Below, in pieces: positions 1 through 4,714 of a stretch of 8,178 bases of DNA. This DNA comes from Deltaproteobacteria bacterium (lineage in GTDB: Bacteria; Myxococcota_A; UBA796; UBA2385). The translations under genes and the position numbers were made by a program. Positions within the stretch are counted from its first letter, which is position 1. Each line of letters opens with the position of its first letter. Where the stretch lies: positions 1-8,178 of the forward strand of contig RFKJ01000320.1 of assembly GCA_003694325.1 (NCBI GenBank). The letters are read 5' to 3'. The notes beneath the pieces were generated by a model. The model was not told the origin of the DNA, searched no databases, and saw only the letters and a list, made by a program, of their open reading frames with translations.

Positions 1-1124
1 ATCTCGCGTTCATGCCAGTCGGCGGCGGGCCAGACGGTCGTCACCGTGGGGAGCTCCGATTTCTCCTCGCTCACGCGGGTCTTGAGTCGCAGGAGCTGGC
101 GATGCCGCAGGCTGTACAGGTGGTAGACGATCAACCACCGCGGCGGCTGGTCGAAGTTGTCCACACTGGTGATGTCCAGCAACAGGTCAAAGCCCAGCTC
201 GTCGCGGGCCCGGCGCCCCGAGCGATATCGCGGCCGCTGCATGCTCCGGAGGACGGCGGGCTCCAGCCCGTTGAACCGCCAGGGGTCCATCCGCCGGGCC
301 AGGGTCGCGGCCCGGCCGACGACGCCGACGAGGGCGTCGGGCAGGGGCGCGACGGGCGGGCGCTGGCCCACCACCTCGGCGATGATCTGCATGAACTCGC
401 GGTAGCTGAGGTTGTCGTTGCCCAGCAGGTACCGCCGTCCGGGCCGGCCGCGCTCCATGGCCAGGATGTGCCCCCGGGCACAGTCACCCGCGTCGATGAA
501 GCACTTGCCCCCGCGGGGCCAGAACGGGATCCAGTGCCGGGCCATGGACACGATGAGCTGGCCGCTGGTCGGCTTGACGTCCCACGGCCCCAGCACGTAG
601 TCGGGGTTGACGACGACGACCTCCACGTCGCCCCACCCGGTCGCGAGCTGCTCGGCCTGCAGCTTGGTGTCGTAGTAGTCGCGCAGCGGCCCCTGGCGGC
701 CATAGACCGCGTCGGGGTCCAGCGGCGTGTCCTCGTCTCCCGGCGCGTCGATGTCGCCGAAGCCCACCGTGACGCTCGATGAGCACAGGACCATGCGCGG
801 CACGCCGGCGGCCACCGCCGCCTCGCAGAGGGCCCGGGTGCCGAAGACGTGGACGTCGCGCATGATCCGGCGCCCTTCGGGGCCGGCGTCGAACACCCCG
901 GCGACGTGGTAGATCCCGTCGCACCCGTCCAGGGCCCGCACGAGGTCGGCCCGGTCCGCCGCGTCGCGCGGGACCAGCGGAACCCGCAGCAGCTCGACGT
1001 CCAGCCCCTCCACGAGCAGGTTGGGCTTGCGGATCAGGCAGCGGACCTCGTCACCGCGGGCGAGCAGCGCCCGCACGAGGTTGGCACCGATGAATCCGGT
1101 CGCGCCGGTGACCAGGACCTTCAT
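1..1124 (-). CDS. NAD-dependent epimerase (atypical SDR) fused in frame to NuoC, partial
   Basis: The frame is open from the ATG at 1124 to the window edge (374 codons, no stop). It begins MKVLVTGATGFIGANLVRAL, a Rossmann nucleotide-binding GxxGxxG (G7, G10, G13). It continues with the SDR serines (S115-S117), a YxxxK active-site pair (Y150, K154) and NPDYVLGP at 173-180, the pattern of HpnA and dihydroflavonol-4-reductase-like epimerases acting on sugar- or terpenoid-type substrates. Residues 1 to about 310 fit a nearly complete epimerase, including the usual C-terminal 'ARxELGF'. Instead of ending, the protein continues as an NADH-quinone oxidoreductase subunit C: FDLLLDITSVDN, then YHLYSLRH, RLKTRV, PTVTTVWPAADWHERE. 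An SD-like GGAGGG lies 10 nt before the ATG. The gene lies 96 bp downstream of the acyl-CoA dehydrogenase on the same strand, perhaps co-transcribed. The substrate is unknown. The fusion could be real or an assembly join. Confidence 0.85.
   Translation of the reverse strand, partial: MKVLVTGATGFIGANLVRALLARGDEVRCLIRKPNLLVEGLDVELLRVPLVPRDAADRADLVRALDGCDGIYHVAGVFDAGPEGRRIMRDVHVFGTRALCEAAVAAGVPRMVLCSSSVTVGFGDIDAPGDEDTPLDPDAVYGRQGPLRDYYDTKLQAEQLATGWGDVEVVVVNPDYVLGPWDVKPTSGQLIVSMARHWIPFWPRGGKCFIDAGDCARGHILAMERGRPGRRYLLGNDNLSYREFMQIIAEVVGQRPPVAPLPDALVGVVGRAATLARRMDPWRFNGLEPAVLRSMQRPRYRSGRRARDELGFDLLLDITSVDNFDQPPRWLIVYHLYSLRHRQLLRLKTRVSEEKSELPTVTTVWPAADWHERE
3..200 (-). other. NuoC (complex I 30 kDa subunit) domain, N-terminal part
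   Basis: Residues about 306-374 of the gene starting at 1124 carry the conserved NuoC core. The FDLLxDIT-VD opening is followed by the strand pair VYHLYSLRH / LLRLKTRV, the PTVT motif, and WPAADWHERE, which in NuoC normally continues as VYDxFGI; that part lies beyond the window. NuoC is the peripheral-arm subunit (NDUFS3 in mitochondria) that pairs with NuoD and holds no cofactor. The 40-60 residues that usually precede FDLL in NuoC are missing or replaced by the epimerase C-terminus. An internal ATG at 242-240 (Met295) could start a short separate NuoC, but would leave only 17 residues before FDLL. Identification is by recognised motifs; the junction position is approximate because 'RDELGF' fits either family. 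Confidence 0.85.
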
Positions 1125-1202
1125 GGCTGCGTCGCCCTCCGAGCGCAGACGGTAGCCCGGTGGAGGGCGGCCGCACACCGACCGCCTGTACCGGTCGAGC
1201 CG

Positions 1203-1220
1203 GGGCGGGTCCCTCCGCCC
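1203..1220 (-). terminator. Hairpin just after acyl-CoA dehydrogenase stop
   Basis: On the minus strand GGGCGG-AGGGAC-CCGCCC forms a perfect 6-bp all-GC stem with a 6-nt loop, starting at the base after the TGA stop. No T tract follows, so this is at best a U-less terminator or an RNA-stabilising hairpin. Chance GC pairing is possible. Confidence 0.35.
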
Positions 1221-2375
1221 TCACCGCCCGCGGACGAACAGCTCCCGGCTGATGATCAGCCGCTGGATCTGGCTGGTGCCCTCGTAGATCTGGAAGATCT
1301 TGGCGTCCCGCATGAGCTTTTCGACGGGGTACTCGCGGCTGTAGCCGTAGCCGCCGAAGATCTGCACGGCGTCGGTGCAGACCTTCATGGCCATGTCGGC
1401 GCAGAAGGCCTTGGCGAAGCTGCTCTGCATGGTGTTGCGCTTGCCCCGATCCTTGAGATCGGCCGCCTGCCAGCACAGCAGCCGCCCGGCCTCGATGTTC
1501 ATGGCCATCTCGGCGATCATGAACGCGATGGACTGGTGACCGGCGATGGGCTTGCCGAAGGTCTTGCGCTCGGTGGCGTACTGCATGGCGTACTCCATCG
1601 CGGCGCGGGCCACGCCCACGGCGGCGTTGGCCACCGCCGGACGGGTGTGGTCGAAGGCGGCCATGGCCAGCTTCCAGCCGTCGCCCTCGACGCCGACGAC
1701 GTTCTCGGCCGGGACCTCGACGTCCTCGAAGGTGATCGCCCGCGTGTCGCTGGCCCGCTGGCCGAGGTTGTCCTCCTTCTTGCCCACCGTCACCCCCGGC
1801 CACTCCCGCTCGACGATGAACGCGGTCATGCCGCCTCGCGCCTTCTTCTCGGGGTCGGTCAGCGCCACGACGAAGTACCAGTCGGCCACCCCGGCGTTGG
1901 TGATCCACATCTTGTTGCCGTTGAGGATGAACCGATCCCCCTTGCGGACGGCGGTGGTCTTCATGCCCTGCACGTCGCTGCCGGCCTCCGGCTCGGTGAC
2001 GGCGTAGGCGCACAGCTTCAGCTCCTCGGTCATCGGGGCCAGGTACTTCTTCTTGAGCTTGTCGCTGGCCCCGAGGATCACCGGCGCCTGGGCCAGGCCG
2101 TTGGCCTCGATGGCCGTGCCGATGCCCGAGCAGCCCCAGGCCAGCTCCTCGGCGATCAGCAGGCCGTCCACGTTGCTGAGGGCCAGCCCGCCGCAGTCCT
2201 CCGGAATGTGGGTGTTCATCAGGCCCAGCTCGTGGGCCTTGCGCAGGACGTCCCAGGCGAATTCGCCGGTCCGATCGTGGTACGCGGCCACCGGCCGGAT
2301 CTCGTTCTCGGCGAATTCGTGGGCGAGCTGGCGGAGGGCTTCCTGCTCCTCGGACAGCGAAAACGACAGGGACAT
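1221..2375 (-). CDS. Acyl-CoA dehydrogenase, medium-chain (MCAD)-like
   Basis: A 384-aa FAD flavoprotein of normal family length that oxidises acyl-CoA to trans-2-enoyl-CoA in fatty-acid beta-oxidation and passes electrons to ETF. It matches MCAD closely throughout: GLMNTHIPEDCGG (51-63), the FAD/substrate motif YAVTEPEAGSDV (124-135), MWITN (156-160), GQRASDTR (205-212), ERKTFGKP (269-276), and EYPVEKLMRDAKIFQIYEGT (348-367). Glu365 in IYEGTSQ corresponds to the catalytic base of MCAD (Glu376 in the human precursor). The start at 2375 gives MSLSFSLSEEQ, the usual N-terminus, with AGGAG five bases upstream. A longer frame from 2495 adds 40 Pro/Gly/Arg-rich residues without family resemblance. 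It is transcribed away from nfu and towards the epimerase-NuoC gene. Chain-length preference is inferred from similarity to MCAD; short-chain or butyryl-CoA use is possible. Confidence 0.96.
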   Translation of the reverse strand: MSLSFSLSEEQEALRQLAHEFAENEIRPVAAYHDRTGEFAWDVLRKAHELGLMNTHIPEDCGGLALSNVDGLLIAEELAWGCSGIGTAIEANGLAQAPVILGASDKLKKKYLAPMTEELKLCAYAVTEPEAGSDVQGMKTTAVRKGDRFILNGNKMWITNAGVADWYFVVALTDPEKKARGGMTAFIVEREWPGVTVGKKEDNLGQRASDTRAITFEDVEVPAENVVGVEGDGWKLAMAAFDHTRPAVANAAVGVARAAMEYAMQYATERKTFGKPIAGHQSIAFMIAEMAMNIEAGRLLCWQAADLKDRGKRNTMQSSFAKAFCADMAMKVCTDAVQIFGGYGYSREYPVEKLMRDAKIFQIYEGTSQIQRLIISRELFVRGR

Positions 2376-2601
2376 GGGGGCTCCTGGTGCGGTGGGCAGC
2401 CGGCGGCTGCCGGCGGAAAGGGAAGGCGTGGACCGGCCGGTCCCGGACCCGCGATCGGCCCGAGGACCGGGCTGACCGCCGTGACCGTCGACCACCTATC
2501 CCGTGCCCGGCACGGCATCCGTCGGCGGCTGTTCCCCCGCCGCGCGGTGGTTAGGCTTGCAGCCTGGGCGGTCGCCACGACCCGGCCCAGCAGGAGCCCC
2601 C
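2376..2601. promoter_or_regulatory. Divergent promoter region between acyl-CoA dehydrogenase and nfu
   Basis: The 226-bp gap must hold the promoters of both divergent genes. For nfu, TAGGCT (2552-2557) is a plausible TANNNT-type -10, giving a leader of about 40 nt; no good -35 is seen. TAGGCT overlaps the perfect dyad AGGCT-TGC-AGCCT (2553-2565), which could be an operator. No clear -10 stands out for the minus gene. Both genes start with the identical 14-mer CAGGAGCCCCCATG, so the region is bounded by a 14-bp inverted repeat. Confidence 0.5.
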
Positions 2602-2604
2602 ATG
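2591..2604 (+). promoter_or_regulatory. Shine-Dalgarno and start that fix the nfu start
   Basis: AGGAG at 2592-2596 is followed by CCCCC and the ATG at 2602. This strong site favours 2602 over the in-frame ATG at 2503, whose 33 extra residues are Pro/Arg/Gly-rich and would cross the putative promoter. The same 14 bases occur in reverse orientation at 2373-2386, ahead of the acyl-CoA dehydrogenase. Confidence 0.75.
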
Positions 2605-3204
2605 CAGGCCGAGACTGCCTCCGCATCGCCGCATCCCCACGAAGCCGAGATCGAAGCGATCCCCATCCACTCGGTCCCGACGCCGAACCCCGACGCGCTG
2701 ATGTTCCGGGTGGAGGAGGCGCTGGTTCCCACCGGCACCTTCGAGTACTCCGACGCGGCCCGAGCCGCCGACGAGTCCCCCCTCGCCCACGCCCTGTTGT
2801 CCATCGGCAACATCGAGCTGGTGCTGATCGCCCCCCGCTTCGTCACCGTGCGCAAGGAGCCCCGGGCGCGCTGGCCCGACCTCGTCCCGCGGATCAAGCG
2901 CACCCTGCGCGAGTTCATCTGGTCGGGGGAGATGGCGGTCTTCGACGTGGCGGTGGACGCCTCCCCGCCCGACCGCAGCGAGGTCGAGCAGCGGATCATC
3001 GCCCTCCTCGACGAGGAGATCCGCCCGGCCATCGCCCAGGACGGCGGGGACGTGACCTACATGGGCTTCGTCGACGGCGTGGTGCAGCTCCGGATGATCG
3101 GCGCCTGCGGCACCTGCCCCTCGTCCACCGCCACGCTGAAGATGGGCATCGAGGCCCTGCTCTGCGAGGAGATCCCCGAGGTCCGGGGGGTCGAGCAGGT
3201 CTGA
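2602..3204 (+). CDS. Nfu-type Fe-S cluster scaffold/carrier (Nfu_N + NifU C-terminal domain)
   Basis: A 200-aa protein that would bind a [4Fe-4S] cluster at a dimer interface and deliver it to apoproteins in the cytoplasm. Residues about 23-110 are the Nfu N-terminal domain: TPNPDALMFR (27-36), then ADESPLAHALLSIGNIELVL (56-75), and the FVTVRKE strand (80-86). Residues about 127-200 are the NifU C-terminal domain, with EEIRPAIAQDGGDVTYMGF (138-156) and the cluster-ligand motif GACGTCPSS containing Cys169 and Cys172. A third cysteine, Cys188, is not part of the motif. The two-domain form resembles Nfu1/NfuA-type carriers rather than the longer nitrogen-fixation NifU. It stands alone as a transcription unit: divergent from the acyl-CoA dehydrogenase and 14 bp from the end of the convergent HD gene. 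Its clients are not shown; complex I and other Fe-S enzymes are the usual ones. Confidence 0.95.
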   Translation: MQAETASASPHPHEAEIEAIPIHSVPTPNPDALMFRVEEALVPTGTFEYSDAARAADESPLAHALLSIGNIELVLIAPRFVTVRKEPRARWPDLVPRIKRTLREFIWSGEMAVFDVAVDASPPDRSEVEQRIIALLDEEIRPAIAQDGGDVTYMGFVDGVVQLRMIGACGTCPSSTATLKMGIEALLCEEIPEVRGVEQV

Positions 3205-3212
3205 CCCGACCC
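3188..3212. terminator. Possible bidirectional terminator between nfu and HD gene
   Basis: GGGTCG (3188-3193) pairs perfectly with CGACCC (3207-3212), spanning the nfu stop codon; a smaller dyad GGTC-T-GACC sits inside the 13-nt loop. It lies 7 nt past the stop of the convergent HD gene, so it could serve both. There is no T tract on either strand, so confidence is low. Confidence 0.35.
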
Positions 3213-3218
3213 GCGCCT

Positions 3219-4529
3219 TCAGGTGCAGACCAGTCCCCGAGCCACCTCGATCCGCTCCGGCGGCACGTACAGCCGGGCGATGGTGTGCTCGTCCTGGTAG
3301 CGGTCGAAGATCCGCGTGGCTTCCTGCAGGGGGATCACCCGCGAGGGGAGCCCCCGTGGTCGGTCCAGGACGTAGATCGGCGGGGCGCCGGTCTTGGGTC
3401 CCCGGGCCAGCACCCCCCGGGTACTCGCCTCGATGACGTCGATGCCCGCCTCGACCAGGCGGGCCCGCTGCACGGACAGGTCGACCTCGTCGTCGTGGCC
3501 GTGGGCCTCGATGAGCATCCGGTAGGGGCGCTGCTCGACGATCCGCCGGGCCCAGGGGCTCGATGAGCGGCGGAGGTGGCTGACGAGGTGGGCGTCATCG
3601 CACCGCAGGTAGGCGTCGAGGTCGGCCGGCAGCGCGTAGTCGCCGGCGCCCTCCTGGCCGGCGGGGCCCCCCATGTAGCGCTCGAGGAGCTTCTCGTAGG
3701 CGATCGACTTCTGGTGGAAGTACACCATCAGGAACATGTGGAACCGGGCGATCAGGAAGTCGTCGAATGCGTAGATCGCCCGGCGATCCAGGGCCAGGCA
3801 GACCCGCCCGTCCTCGTCGACGTGGCGCGACATGTGCCCCACCAGCCAGTCGGTGTCGATCTCGCCGTAGCGGGCCCCGGTGAACAGGCTGTCCCGGACC
3901 AGGTAGTCCATGCGATCCACGTCCAGCTCGCTGGAGATGAGCTGGCTGAGCAGGCCCCGGTGGTCGAGACCGCGGTCGATGAAGAAGTCGTCATCGACCT
4001 CGACCGCCGGGCAGATCAGGGCCGCGACGTGGCGGGGCGTGAACGGGTTGTTGGCGGCGATGACGTCGGCCAGCCCGGAGCGGGTCAGGATGGCGATGGT
4101 GTAGTCCTCGTGGTTGGCGAGGGAGTCGAGGCGATGGGCGACGGCCTCCGGCCGGTAGGCGTCGATCCCCAGGTCCCGCAGCGGCGGCATGGCGAACTCG
4201 GCGGCGTGCGAGAACGGGGCGTGGCCGAGGTCGTGGCAGAGGGCGGCGAGGCGGACCACCGACCGCAGCGCATCGGCGCGCTCGGGGCTGCTGAACTCGT
4301 GGTCGCGGAAGCAGGCGTCGAAGGCCAGGCCCGCCACGTGCATGGCCCCCACGCTGTGGCTGTAGCGGCTGTGGGTGGCGCCGGGAAACGGCAGGTGAGA
4401 GAAGCCGAGCTGACGGATGCCGCGCAGACGCTGGACGAACGGGTGATCGACCACCGCCCGCTCCCGCGCGGTCACCGCGATCGCCCCGTGAACCGGACAT
4501 CGAATCTCGGTTCCGCCCTGCAGGTGCAT
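3219..4529 (-). CDS. HD-domain phosphohydrolase, SAMHD1/YdhJ-like (putative dNTPase)
   Basis: A 436-aa cytoplasmic metal-dependent phosphohydrolase of the family that includes SAMHD1 and bacterial dGTPase-like proteins, which cut dNTPs to nucleoside and triphosphate. Visible motifs: FVQRLRGIRQLGFSH (31-45), THSRYSHSVG with metal-ligand His58, and CHDLGHAPFSHAAEF (98-112) with the HD pair His99-Asp100 plus His103 and His108. NHE at 139-141 matches the SAMHD1 His233 region. SSELDVDRMDYLVRDS (199-214) carries metal-ligand Asp205 and a Tyr209 equivalent to the SAMHD1 nucleotide-site tyrosine. All catalytic residues are therefore present. The ATG at 4529 has AGGGAG five bases upstream. The gene is divergent from the PP2C gene across 185 bp and convergent with nfu. 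The substrate is inferred from the family; some relatives act on other nucleotides. A role in dNTP homeostasis or phage restriction is possible but unsupported by neighbours. Confidence 0.93.
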   Translation of the reverse strand: MHLQGGTEIRCPVHGAIAVTARERAVVDHPFVQRLRGIRQLGFSHLPFPGATHSRYSHSVGAMHVAGLAFDACFRDHEFSSPERADALRSVVRLAALCHDLGHAPFSHAAEFAMPPLRDLGIDAYRPEAVAHRLDSLANHEDYTIAILTRSGLADVIAANNPFTPRHVAALICPAVEVDDDFFIDRGLDHRGLLSQLISSELDVDRMDYLVRDSLFTGARYGEIDTDWLVGHMSRHVDEDGRVCLALDRRAIYAFDDFLIARFHMFLMVYFHQKSIAYEKLLERYMGGPAGQEGAGDYALPADLDAYLRCDDAHLVSHLRRSSSPWARRIVEQRPYRMLIEAHGHDDEVDLSVQRARLVEAGIDVIEASTRGVLARGPKTGAPPIYVLDRPRGLPSRVIPLQEATRIFDRYQDEHTIARLYVPPERIEVARGLVCT

Positions 4530-4714
4530 GAGTTCTCCCTGTGTCCCGCGCCCTCACGGCGCCTGGTCGGCGCCCCGATGCCGGTGCGGCCGCCGCGGTG
4601 GAGCCGAGGCTCCCAGCCCGCCTGCCCGTGCTATACCGCCACACCGGGCGGACGCGCCAGGGCCGTCGTGCCAGGGCCGTCGTACCTGGGCCACCCGCCG
4701 ATGCGAGGGACCGC
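4530..4714. promoter_or_regulatory. Divergent promoter region of HD and PP2C genes
   Basis: This 185-bp gap separates two divergent starts. Its only AT-rich spot is CTATACC: TATACC at 4632-4637 could be a -10 for the plus gene, or TATAGC (4635-4630) for the minus gene. No convincing -35 was found for either. A tandem 14-bp repeat lies downstream at 4656-4683. Confidence 0.4.
4656..4689 (+). repeat. Tandem 14-bp direct repeat plus inverted repeat upstream of PP2C gene
   Basis: GCCAGGGCCGTCGT occurs twice back to back (4656-4669 and 4670-4683) without mismatch. The second copy also forms an inverted repeat, CCAGG (4671-4675) with CCTGG (4685-4689), 9 nt apart. It ends 25 nt before the chosen start codon, in the expected 5' leader or promoter. 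A 14-bp period is not a multiple of three, which argues against this stretch being coding. It may be an operator or an mRNA leader structure. Confidence 0.6.

Noticed and set aside
12..782. 256-codon plus-strand open frame
   Set aside because: Antisense in the same codon register as the epimerase-NuoC gene; the minus strand holds the recognisable motifs.
2376..2495. N-terminal extension of the acyl-CoA dehydrogenase
   Set aside because: Forty Pro/Gly/Arg-rich residues with no family match, while a strong AGGAG site serves the start at 2375.
2551..2569. IdeR/DtxR iron box upstream of nfu
   Set aside because: TTAGG is present but the other half and spacing do not fit the 19-bp consensus; kept only as an unnamed dyad.
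849..3566. 905-codon plus-strand open frame
   Set aside because: It runs antisense to the acyl-CoA dehydrogenase and out of frame through nfu; its product is His/Gly/Val/Asp-rich with no family motif. This is the usual mirror frame of GC-rich genes.
4656..4689. Replication iterons or CRISPR-like repeats
   Set aside because: Only two adjacent copies with no spacers, no AT-rich unwinding zone and no rep or cas gene.
4541..4714. 58-residue extension of the PP2C protein
   Set aside because: Low-complexity Arg/Pro/Ala sequence crossing the promoter region and a 14-bp tandem repeat that would shift frame between copies.
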